Origin: Dyadobacter sp. CECT 9275
Lineage (GTDB): Bacteria > Bacteroidota > Bacteroidia > Cytophagales > Spirosomataceae
Reading direction: 5' to 3'
Assembly (NCBI RefSeq): GCF_907164905.1
Contig: NZ_CAJRAF010000002.1
Coordinates: 868,001-932,000, forward strand
DNA: 64,000 nucleotides
Numbering within the stretch: position 1 is the stretch's first letter; each line of letters opens with the position of its first letter. Below the pieces are notes generated by a model that was not told the DNA's origin, made no database searches, and worked only from the letters and a program-made list of their open reading frames with translations. A program made the translations under genes and the position numbers. Below, one piece after another: positions 52,662 to 61,205 of the stretch.

Positions 52662-55600
52662 ATGAAAAAAACAATACGTCTGCTTGTATTGCTGATGCTC
52701 CTGTGCTTACAAGTGCAGCCAGGATTTACACAGTTCATTGCAAGTGCCCAACGGCAAATGCGCCCAGGCTCGACCCAGCCGTCTTTCAAAAATCTGAAGG
52801 ATGTCCTGCAGGAATTCAAAAGTCATTACCGCGTGGATATCCTCTATTTTGACCATCTGGTAGAAGGTTATAAGGTATCCACAGAAGCCATTGTGCTGGA
52901 CCCTAATGTAGAACATTCTCTGGCCAACCTGCTTAAGCCGCTTGGTTTGAAATACAAGAAAACCAGTACAGGAGGTTACGTAATTACCAAAAAGAAAGAT
53001 GCAGAAAAAGGAGACCGCAAACAAGCAGCTCAGGAGGAGTCCCAGCTACTGAAAAATGAAGTACGCCTACCCGACTACCTGGAAGGAAACATCCCTGCCA
53101 GAACGCAACGACCTGTCGAAAGCATCATTTCCATTGAAAAGAGAGTGTCAGGAAAAGTAACGGATGACAAAGGGGAGACACTGCCCGGTGTGAATATACT
53201 TATTAAAGGCAGCACCAACGGAACCGTAACGGACGGAGACGGAAGCTATAACATGAGAATACCGGATGGCCCGGTTACCCTGGTTTTTTCCTTCATAGGT
53301 TATGTTAGCAAAGAGGTGGAGGTGATTTCACAAACAGTCGTTGACGTTACCCTGATGACCGACGTCCAGTCACTGAGTGAAGTAGTGGTTACAGGGTATT
53401 CCTCCGAAAGAAAAAAGGACATCACAGGTTCCGTGGCTGTGGTGGATATGAAAGCACTCAAATCCATTCCCGGGGGCTCAGCCGTGCGTGCACTTCAGGG
53501 GCAGGCCGCGGGTGTGAATGTAATCAGCTCGGGGGTACCTGGTGGAGCCAGTACCATCAATATCAGGGGGATCAGTTCGTTTGGCAACACCCAGCCGCTG
53601 GTCATGGTGGATGGCGTTGAGGCCAACCTAAACGAAATCAGTTCCAATGATATTGAATCCATCCAGGTACTGAAAGATGCCGGAGCAGCAGCCATTTATG
53701 GTGTCCGCGGGTCCAACGGTGTAATAATTGTCACCACCAGAAAAGGAAAATCTGGAGCGCCCAAGATCACTTATGATACTTACTATGGCCGTCAGGTACC
53801 GCTCAAAGGCAATGTTTTTGATATGCTGAATCCCGAGGATTTTGCACGGCTCTCGAAAATTGCATTCCCTTCCTCCGTATTATTCAAAGATGGCCTGCCC
53901 GATTACTTATACAGCGGCCCGGGCGTGTCGGGTACCGGAAAGGAGGGCGATGCCGTTGTTTCCCCTTCCAGATATCTTCTGGACCCGTCCAATCCGGCCA
54001 ACAATTACCTGATCCAGAAAGTCAACAAGTCCGGTACCGACTGGTTTCATGAGATTTTCAAACCCGCGCCCATTCAGGAACATAACCTGTCCATCAGCGG
54101 AGCCACCGACAAAGCAAATTACCTGGTAGCGTTGGGATACCTCAACCAGCAGGGTACCTTAATTGAAACCTTTCACAAAAGAACATCGGTGCGCGTCAAC
54201 ACCGGCTTTAAGATCGGGCGGAATATCAGAGTCGGGGAAAATCTTTACCTGTACAGCACCAATAATCCGGGTTATTCCAACCAGGCTGAAAGTAATTCCA
54301 TCTCCCATGTTTACCGGCAAATGACCATCCTCCCCGTTTATGATATTGCCGGAAATTTCGGCGGGATGTTTGCGGGCCCTGACCTTGGAAATGCTGCCAA
54401 CCCGGTAGCCATTCAGAAACGTACGGTAAACAACAGGGGAAATACCTGGAACATCGTGGGAAATGCGTATGCCGAAATAGATTTCCTTAAGCATTTTACC
54501 GCCCGCACCAGCATTGGCGGAAGTATCAATAACCGCTACAACGTGGCATTCAATTTTAACCAGTATAACGACCGTGAGGGAAATACAACTTTAAACAACC
54601 TGAATGAAAGCTCGGGATATTCCACCAACACGATCTGGACCAATACCCTGAATTACAATAACCGTTTTGGTAAACATGCGGTAAAGGTACTGGTAGGTTC
54701 GGAAGCCATTATCAACTACTCAAGGGCTGTAAATGCCAGCAGAAGTGATTTTTTCTCCACGCAGTTCGACTATCTCGTTCTGGGTAACGGAACCTCCAAT
54801 ATCAACAATTCCAGCAACGCATCAGAAAACACCCTCTATTCCCTTTTCAGCCGGGTAGACTATGCTTTCAGCGACAAGTACCTCATCGGAGCAACCATCC
54901 GCCGCGACGGATCGTCCAGATTCGGGTCCGAAAAAAGATACGGGGTATTCCCTTCTGCATCCGTAGGCTGGCGCTTGTCCGACGAAAACTTTATGAAAGG
55001 AATTCACTGGCTCAACGACCTGAAAATCAGGGGAAGTTATGGCATACTGGGTTCTCAGAACAACGTAGATCCTGCCAATGCCTTTACACTGTACGGTTCC
55101 GGGATCGGAACATCCTATTATGATATCACAGGAGCCAACACCAGCTCCAGGCCTGGCTTTTATCAGACACGCAATGGCAATAAAAATACAAGCTGGGAAA
55201 AGAACATTGTTTCCAACTTCGGAATTGATGCCTCGGTGCTGAACAACAAACTGGACGTGTCCCTGGAATACTACAAAAAATCAATCAATGGGTTACTGTT
55301 TCCACTGCCTTTGGCTGCAACGGCTGGTGCTGCCGCAGCTCCTACGGTGAACATCGGAGACATTCAGAATACTGGTTTTGATCTTAACGCTACCTACCGC
55401 GGCAAAATCACCGACGATTTTCTCTTCACGATCGGTGCCAATATCACCACTTATAAAAACGAAGTGGTCAGTACCCCTGATCCCGGTTATTTTGACACCG
55501 CCGACTCACGCAACGGAAATCTGGTCCGAAACAAGATTGGTCATCCGGTAAGCTCGTTCTTCGGTTATCAAGTAATCGGTCTGTTCAAGGATGAAGCCGA

Positions 55601-56216
55601 AGTGAATGCCTCTCCTACCCAGACTGCCGCAGCACCGGGACGTTTCAAATACCAGGATATCGACGGCGACAGAGCCATCACCGCCGCAGACCGTACTTTT
55701 ACAGGCAATCCCAATCCTGATTTTACATATGGCCTCAACCTGGGGTTCAACTATAAAGGTTTTGATTTCTCTTCCGTTTTCTATGGTTCTCAAGGAAATG
55801 AAGTATTCAACCTTGTACGTTACTATACCCATTTTTACTCCGGTTTCAGAGGAGGCAAAAGCAATGCATTGCTGAACGCCTGGACGCCCGAAAACACCAA
55901 CACAACGGTTCCGAAAATCGAAGCGGCCGGTAACTTCAGCACTTCCAGCGTTCCCAACTCCTACTATATAGAAAACGGCTCGTTCCTGAAACTGAGGTCC
56001 ATCATCCTGGGGTACACCATCAGTCCTGCTATTCTGCAGAAAATCAGGGCCAATAATCTGAGGGTTTACATTCAGGCTTCCAATCTTTTTACGATCACCA
56101 AGTATTCGGGGCTGGATCCCGAGCTGATGGGCGACAGTTCGGCCTTTGGCATTGATCGCGGTAATTACCCCAACAACCAGCAGAGTTTCCTTTTTGGTAT
56201 CAACTTATCATTCTAA
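52662..56216 (+). CDS. SusC/RagA-family TonB-dependent receptor with STN domain (locus 2)
   Basis: An 1184-aa outer-membrane transporter. Signal peptide 1-28 (MKKTIRLLVLLMLLCLQVQP). The STN-like domain (about 45-115: FKNLKDVLQEFKSHYRVDIL, SLANLLKPLGLKYK) supports sensing through FecR. Then come the carboxypeptidase-like domain (VSGKVTDDKGETLPGVNILI), TonB-box SLSEVVVTGYSSERKK, plug (ALQGQAAGVNVISSG, NIRGISSFGNTQPLVMVDGV) and a barrel ending SFLFGINLSF. It is followed by its SusD 24 bases later and then by two ceramidase-like genes and a heme dehydrogenase. Confidence 0.95.
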   Translation: MKKTIRLLVLLMLLCLQVQPGFTQFIASAQRQMRPGSTQPSFKNLKDVLQEFKSHYRVDILYFDHLVEGYKVSTEAIVLDPNVEHSLANLLKPLGLKYKKTSTGGYVITKKKDAEKGDRKQAAQEESQLLKNEVRLPDYLEGNIPARTQRPVESIISIEKRVSGKVTDDKGETLPGVNILIKGSTNGTVTDGDGSYNMRIPDGPVTLVFSFIGYVSKEVEVISQTVVDVTLMTDVQSLSEVVVTGYSSERKKDITGSVAVVDMKALKSIPGGSAVRALQGQAAGVNVISSGVPGGASTINIRGISSFGNTQPLVMVDGVEANLNEISSNDIESIQVLKDAGAAAIYGVRGSNGVIIVTTRKGKSGAPKITYDTYYGRQVPLKGNVFDMLNPEDFARLSKIAFPSSVLFKDGLPDYLYSGPGVSGTGKEGDAVVSPSRYLLDPSNPANNYLIQKVNKSGTDWFHEIFKPAPIQEHNLSISGATDKANYLVALGYLNQQGTLIETFHKRTSVRVNTGFKIGRNIRVGENLYLYSTNNPGYSNQAESNSISHVYRQMTILPVYDIAGNFGGMFAGPDLGNAANPVAIQKRTVNNRGNTWNIVGNAYAEIDFLKHFTARTSIGGSINNRYNVAFNFNQYNDREGNTTLNNLNESSGYSTNTIWTNTLNYNNRFGKHAVKVLVGSEAIINYSRAVNASRSDFFSTQFDYLVLGNGTSNINNSSNASENTLYSLFSRVDYAFSDKYLIGATIRRDGSSRFGSEKRYGVFPSASVGWRLSDENFMKGIHWLNDLKIRGSYGILGSQNNVDPANAFTLYGSGIGTSYYDITGANTSSRPGFYQTRNGNKNTSWEKNIVSNFGIDASVLNNKLDVSLEYYKKSINGLLFPLPLAATAGAAAAPTVNIGDIQNTGFDLNATYRGKITDDFLFTIGANITTYKNEVVSTPDPGYFDTADSRNGNLVRNKIGHPVSSFFGYQVIGLFKDEAEVNASPTQTAAAPGRFKYQDIDGDRAITAADRTFTGNPNPDFTYGLNLGFNYKGFDFSSVFYGSQGNEVFNLVRYYTHFYSGFRGGKSNALLNAWTPENTNTTVPKIEAAGNFSTSSVPNSYYIENGSFLKLRSIILGYTISPAILQKIRANNLRVYIQASNLFTITKYSGLDPELMGDSSAFGIDRGNYPNNQQSFLFGINLSF

Positions 56217-56239
56217 TATCCGCTGTTTTAACATTTCTA

Positions 56240-58045
56240 ATGATGAAAAACATATCTCATAAATTCATAACCGCCGGATGTCTTATTTCCCTGCTCACCC
56301 TGCCTGCCTGCAAAAAGGATTTCCTGGAAATCGGAGCGATTGGTACGGTAAGCGAAACCACCCTTGCCAATAAAGCCGGTGTAAACCGATTGCTGATCGG
56401 TGCCTATTCTCTTTTGGACGAAAACGGCGGTGCTCCCGGAGCCTCCTACTTTAAAAGTGGCACCAACTTTCTTTACAGCAACATCGCCTCTGACGAGGCA
56501 CATGCAGGAACCCTAGGCAACCTGCCGAATAATGAACTGATAGAAGCCTGGCGACATGATGCAAGTAATGTGAATTTCGGTTTTAAATGGGCCGAGATAT
56601 ACGCAGGAGTGCAACGCGCAAACGATGTGCTGCGCGTACTGGCCCAGGTACCTGAGGGCGGAATATCTGCCGACGAAGCAAAGCAGATCAAAGCAGAAGC
56701 AATATTCCTGCGCGCTGTATATCATTTCAATGCCATCAAGATGTGGCGGAACATCCCGTATCTGGACGAGAGTGTAAGTTTCGGAAACGGAAATTACCTG
56801 GTATCCAATACGGAGCCTGTCTGGCCAAAAGTGGAAGCAGATTTCCAGTTCGCAGCCGAAAACCTTACGCCCACCAAAACGGACGTGGGCCGGGCCAACA
56901 GTTGGGCAGCAAAGTGTTTTCTGGCCAAGGTTTATATGTTTCAGAACAAATTTACCGAAGCAAAACCACTCCTGGCGGACATCATCGCCAACGGGGTTAC
57001 GGCTTCTGGCAAGAAGTATGCACTTGTAAATTATTCCGACAATTTTAACCCCACCAAGCAAAACAATTCTGAATCTGTATTCATGGTACAGAATTCGGTA
57101 AAAGACGGTTCTAATGGCGGAAACGGAAATCATGGGGATGTGATAGCAATACCTCTGGTTCCCGGAGCGGGCGGGTCAGGGTCCAACCAGCCCTCGTTCA
57201 GCCTTGCCAATTCGTTCAAAACGGACCCGGCTACCGGTTTGCCTTTGATCGATACCTTCAACGATTTTGATATCAAACATGACCAGGGCCTGGCCGCGAC
57301 AGATCCGTTTACACCTTATACAGGAACGGTGGATCCCCGGCTCGACTGGACCGTAGCACGGCGCGACATCCCCCTGATGGATCATGGTCTTTTTGGCCGG
57401 TACTGGATTTTGTACCAGGATATTGGCGGACCGTACGGCCCTAAGAAAAATATGTTTTACCTCGCCGACGCTGCCACCACCACAGAATCCATCGGCTGGT
57501 CACTGGCAACGGCCAACAATTATAACATGATCCGTTTTGCAGATATCCTTCTTTGGGCGGCAGAGGTGGAAGTGGAGACAGGGAGCCTGGATCAAGCCGA
57601 AAAATATGTAAATATGATACGGGCCCGTGCGGCGAATCCTGTGGATTGGGTTAAAACTTACGTGGATAAAGCCAACCCCTCCAAAGGTTATACAAGCCAG
57701 CCAGCCGCCAACTACAAAATAGGCATGTATACCGGCCAGTTCACCGCCCAGGGTAAGGATTTCGCCCGCAAGGCCGTTAGGTTTGAACGTAAAATAGAAC
57801 TGGCCATGGAAGGTCACCGCTTTTTTGATCTGCAACGCTGGGACAATGGCACCGGTTACATGGCCGACGAGCTTAACAAATACCTTGCACATGAAACCAA
57901 GATACCAGGATTTGTATATTCCAACCGGCTGGAATCAAAATTCATCAAAGGCAAGCACGAACTTTACCCTATCCCACAAAAAGAAATTGACCTGAGTGTA
58001 AAGGATGGTGTATCTGTTTTGAAACAAAATCCAGGTTTTCAATAA
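56240..58045 (+). CDS. SusD/RagB-family substrate-binding lipoprotein (locus 2)
   Basis: A 601-aa surface lipoprotein with lipobox TLPAC (Cys24). Hallmarks are the mature KKDFLEIGAIGTVSETTL, the TPR-like helices (RANDVLRVLAQVPEGGI, KAEAIFLRAVYHFNAIKMWR) and the C-terminal RFERKIELAMEGHRFFDLQR and LYPIPQKEIDLS. It lids the SusC pore. Only 2 bases separate it from the first ceramidase-like gene, so these are co-transcribed and probably co-translated. Confidence 0.95.
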   Translation: MMKNISHKFITAGCLISLLTLPACKKDFLEIGAIGTVSETTLANKAGVNRLLIGAYSLLDENGGAPGASYFKSGTNFLYSNIASDEAHAGTLGNLPNNELIEAWRHDASNVNFGFKWAEIYAGVQRANDVLRVLAQVPEGGISADEAKQIKAEAIFLRAVYHFNAIKMWRNIPYLDESVSFGNGNYLVSNTEPVWPKVEADFQFAAENLTPTKTDVGRANSWAAKCFLAKVYMFQNKFTEAKPLLADIIANGVTASGKKYALVNYSDNFNPTKQNNSESVFMVQNSVKDGSNGGNGNHGDVIAIPLVPGAGGSGSNQPSFSLANSFKTDPATGLPLIDTFNDFDIKHDQGLAATDPFTPYTGTVDPRLDWTVARRDIPLMDHGLFGRYWILYQDIGGPYGPKKNMFYLADAATTTESIGWSLATANNYNMIRFADILLWAAEVEVETGSLDQAEKYVNMIRARAANPVDWVKTYVDKANPSKGYTSQPAANYKIGMYTGQFTAQGKDFARKAVRFERKIELAMEGHRFFDLQRWDNGTGYMADELNKYLAHETKIPGFVYSNRLESKFIKGKHELYPIPQKEIDLSVKDGVSVLKQNPGFQ

Positions 58046-58047
58046 AT

Positions 58048-59523
58048 ATGAGATTTCTTAAAATCATTGCCATCCTGACAACGCTGGCCTGCAACACGGG
58101 TAAAGCAAAGGCCTCTGAACTGCTTGTTGGTACCGCTTCGGCGGATATCACACCCGCTTTACCGGTTGTGGTTACCGGCCAGTTTTTTCTGCGGATAGCA
58201 CCCGTAGCGGAAACACCTCTGACAGCCAATGTGGTGGCTATAGAATCAAGAGATCAAAACAGGCAGGCTGATGCGGCCATATTCGTTTCCTGCGACCTGC
58301 TGTACATCCCAACAGATCTGATTGAAATGATCCGAAAAGAAGTACGGCAGCACCTTCCCGAAATGGATGTCAGTAAAATCATCATGAACGCTACGCATAC
58401 CCATACAGCTCCGGTACTGGTGGCGGAAAACGAATACCTGATTCCGAAAGAAGGTGTAACACAGGTGGAAACCTACCGGAAGTTCTTTGCCGATAAGGTA
58501 TCCCAGGCCATTGTAAAAGCATGGAAAAACCGCAAACCCGGTAGTATAACCTGGGGCCTGAGCCATGCCGTGGTTGGCAACAACAGAAGGGTTTCTTACG
58601 CAGACGGAACTGCCGGCATGAACAGCAAAACCAATTTGCCCGAATTCCGCAGTTTTGAAGGATACGAAGACCACGACGTGAACATGCTCTTCTTCTGGGA
58701 TAAAAATAAAAAACTGATAGCCATGAGTATTGACCTGGCCTGTCCCGCACAGGAAGTGGAAGGGCGCGTAGCCGTGAATGCCGATTACTGGCATCCGGTA
58801 CGGGAAAAGTTAAAAAAACAGTTTGGTGAGCAGCTGTGTGTAATGGGGTGGATTGCTGCCGCAGGGGATCACACCCCACACCTGATGTACCGCCAGGCTT
58901 CGGACGACCGCATGCGGGAGTTCAGGAAGCTTAGCAGAATGGATGAAATTGCCAGGCGCATTGTCAATGCTGTAAACGAAGCGTATGACGCCGTAAAAGA
59001 GGATGGCCGCACATCTGTTAGCATGACGCATCAGGTGGAGAAACTCTCTCTGCCGATGCGCGTGGTAACCGAAGCGGAATACAATGACGCGAAGGCATTT
59101 GTTCAGGAATCCGAAGTCAGCATTGCCAAAGATCCGAAAACCGCAGACCAGCTTTACCGGAAAATGAAGTGGAATGATGCTACGGTGAAACGATATGAAA
59201 ACCTGAAAACCAACCCCCGCCCTATTTACGACATGGAGCTTCATGTGCTCCGGCTCGGCGATATTGCCATTTGCACCAATGAATTCGAACTGTTTTCGGA
59301 TTACGGAATCAGGATACAGGCCCGGAGCAAAGCACTGCAGACGTTTGTGATCCAGTTGGTGGGGAGTAAGGCGTGGGGTGCCTATCTGCCAACCGAAAAG
59401 GCCGTAAAAGGAGGAGCTTACAGCGCCGTGGTACACAGCTCACTGATCGGCCCGGAAGGTGGGCAGATCATAGTAGACCGGACCGTTGAACTGATCGGCA
59501 GGTTATGGCCCGAGGTAAAATAA
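58048..59523 (+). CDS. Neutral/alkaline ceramidase-family secreted protein (paralog 1)
   Basis: A 491-aa protein with signal peptide MRFLKIIAILTTLACN, then TGKAKAS. It opens VGTASADITPALPVVVTGQF, with the zinc-ligand motif NATHTHTAPV (His117, His119). The nucleophile-loop equivalent reads GWIAAAGDHTPHLMYR, with Thr where the ceramidase nucleophile Ser would stand. CPAQEVEGRVAVNADYWHPV is conserved between the two locus-2 paralogs and absent from the locus-1 protein. It is about 500 aa, smaller than classical ceramidases (about 650-700), lacking the Ig-like C-terminus. The substrate is unknown; an amide or ester in a glycoconjugate is possible. Confidence 0.85.
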   Translation: MRFLKIIAILTTLACNTGKAKASELLVGTASADITPALPVVVTGQFFLRIAPVAETPLTANVVAIESRDQNRQADAAIFVSCDLLYIPTDLIEMIRKEVRQHLPEMDVSKIIMNATHTHTAPVLVAENEYLIPKEGVTQVETYRKFFADKVSQAIVKAWKNRKPGSITWGLSHAVVGNNRRVSYADGTAGMNSKTNLPEFRSFEGYEDHDVNMLFFWDKNKKLIAMSIDLACPAQEVEGRVAVNADYWHPVREKLKKQFGEQLCVMGWIAAAGDHTPHLMYRQASDDRMREFRKLSRMDEIARRIVNAVNEAYDAVKEDGRTSVSMTHQVEKLSLPMRVVTEAEYNDAKAFVQESEVSIAKDPKTADQLYRKMKWNDATVKRYENLKTNPRPIYDMELHVLRLGDIAICTNEFELFSDYGIRIQARSKALQTFVIQLVGSKAWGAYLPTEKAVKGGAYSAVVHSSLIGPEGGQIIVDRTVELIGRLWPEVK

Positions 59524-59635
59524 GTTTGTTTCAGATATCCAGGATTTTCATGAATATATTCTGAAATAATCAACTTTATAAGGTAGTATCTGCTTTCTCA
59601 AATCCTATCCTGTCACCATTCTGTTAAAGTTATTA

Positions 59636-61144
59636 ATGAACATCATGTCCAAATCCTTCAGTAAGAAGAACATCGTCCTGTCTGCTGTCTTTTTGTTTGT
59701 CTCACTTGTTTGCAGCCAGGCTCGCGCATCAGAATTACATATTGGAAAAGCCACTGCCGATATCACCCCCGGGTTACCGGTTGCGCTGATGGGCCAGTTT
59801 AATTTACGGATTGCACAAACTGCCGACACGCCGCTGACAGCCAATGTGATTGCCCTGGAGTCCCGCGAAGGCTCCCGGTCTCTGGACGCCACCATTATCG
59901 TCTCCTGCGACCTGATCTATATTTCAGCCCAGATTCTGGCAATGGTCCGCCAGGAAACCGCCAAGCGCATCCCGGGGTTTGATGTCAATAAAATTATTCT
60001 TAATGCTACTCACACCCACACCGCACCGGTACTGGAAGACGGCGCTGACGAAGCCTCCTTTTTATACCCGATTCCCAAAGAAGGCGTAACGCAGGTGAAA
60101 GACTACAAAATACTCTTTACAAAAAAAGTAACAGAGGCCATCGTAAAAGCCTGGACCAGTCGCAGCCCCGGCAGTGTAACCTGGGGTATGAACCGGGCCG
60201 CCGTCGGGTATAACCGTCGTACGGTTTACGAAAATAAAACCACCGTCATGTATGGCAAAACGGCAGTGCCGGAGTTCCGGAACCTGGAAGGATACGAGGA
60301 CCATGACATCAACTCATTGTTTTTCTGGAACAAATCCGGAAAGCTGATCGCCATGAGTATCGACGTGGCCTGCCCTGCTCAGGAACTTGAACACAAGCAG
60401 GCTGTCAATGCCGACTACTGGCATCTGGTGCGCCTGGAACTGCAAAAGAAATATGGTTCCGACTTATGCGTACTGGGGTGGATTGGTGCTGCGGGGGATC
60501 AGTCACCGCATATTATGTACCGGAAAGCATCGGACGAACGGATGCTGAAACTTAATAAAATTACCCGTCTCGAAGATATCGCACAAAGAATTGTGGCTGC
60601 GGCAGAACAAAGTTACAATGCCGTGAAAGACGACAGACACAGTGATATTCCGTTTGCGCACCGGGTGGAAAGAATTCCATTGCCTATGCGTATCATCACC
60701 GAAGCCGAATACGCCGACTCTAAAAAAGTAAGGGATGAAGCTGCAGAAATCATGGCCAAAAATCCTGCCAAGACGGGCGATCAGTATGCCAGGATGACCT
60801 GGTTTGGTGATGTTCTGAAACGATATGATAAACAGAAAGCCAATCCCGCCGCTACTTACGAAACCGAGATACACGTACTCCGCATCGGTGACGCGGTGGT
60901 TTGTACCAACCAGTTTGAGCTTTTCACAGACTATGGCATCCGGATACAGGCACGCAGCAAAGCCCTGCAAACATTTGTGGTTCAGCTGGCCGGGCCGGGC
61001 ACCTATCTCCCAACCGAAAAAGCCATTGCCGGAGGAGGATACAGTGCTGTCTGTCAAAGTAATGTAGTTGGGGCTGAAGGCGGACAGATCCTGGTTGACA
61101 GGACCGTCGCGCTGATAGATGCTCTGTGGGAAGAGAAAAAATAA
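59636..61144 (+). CDS. Neutral/alkaline ceramidase-family secreted protein (paralog 2)
   Basis: A 502-aa protein with signal peptide (MNIMSKSFSKKNIVLSAVFL, cleavage after SQARA). It is clearly duplicated from the gene at 58048 (NATHTHTAPVLEDGADEASF, EYADSKKVRDEAAEIMAKNP, FELFTDYGIRIQARSKALQT). The zinc-ligand motif is His126/His128, and the nucleophile loop is GWIGAAGDQSPHIMYR, which keeps a Ser, unlike the other two ceramidase-like proteins here. It may therefore be the most catalytically canonical of the three. 112 bases after paralog 1. Confidence 0.85.
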   Translation: MNIMSKSFSKKNIVLSAVFLFVSLVCSQARASELHIGKATADITPGLPVALMGQFNLRIAQTADTPLTANVIALESREGSRSLDATIIVSCDLIYISAQILAMVRQETAKRIPGFDVNKIILNATHTHTAPVLEDGADEASFLYPIPKEGVTQVKDYKILFTKKVTEAIVKAWTSRSPGSVTWGMNRAAVGYNRRTVYENKTTVMYGKTAVPEFRNLEGYEDHDINSLFFWNKSGKLIAMSIDVACPAQELEHKQAVNADYWHLVRLELQKKYGSDLCVLGWIGAAGDQSPHIMYRKASDERMLKLNKITRLEDIAQRIVAAAEQSYNAVKDDRHSDIPFAHRVERIPLPMRIITEAEYADSKKVRDEAAEIMAKNPAKTGDQYARMTWFGDVLKRYDKQKANPAATYETEIHVLRIGDAVVCTNQFELFTDYGIRIQARSKALQTFVVQLAGPGTYLPTEKAIAGGGYSAVCQSNVVGAEGGQILVDRTVALIDALWEEKK

Positions 61145-61205
61145 TAACATTTCCGCTGCTATTCGCGGAAGTACATTTCTTCCAAAAAATTGTGATTAAC
61201 GACTT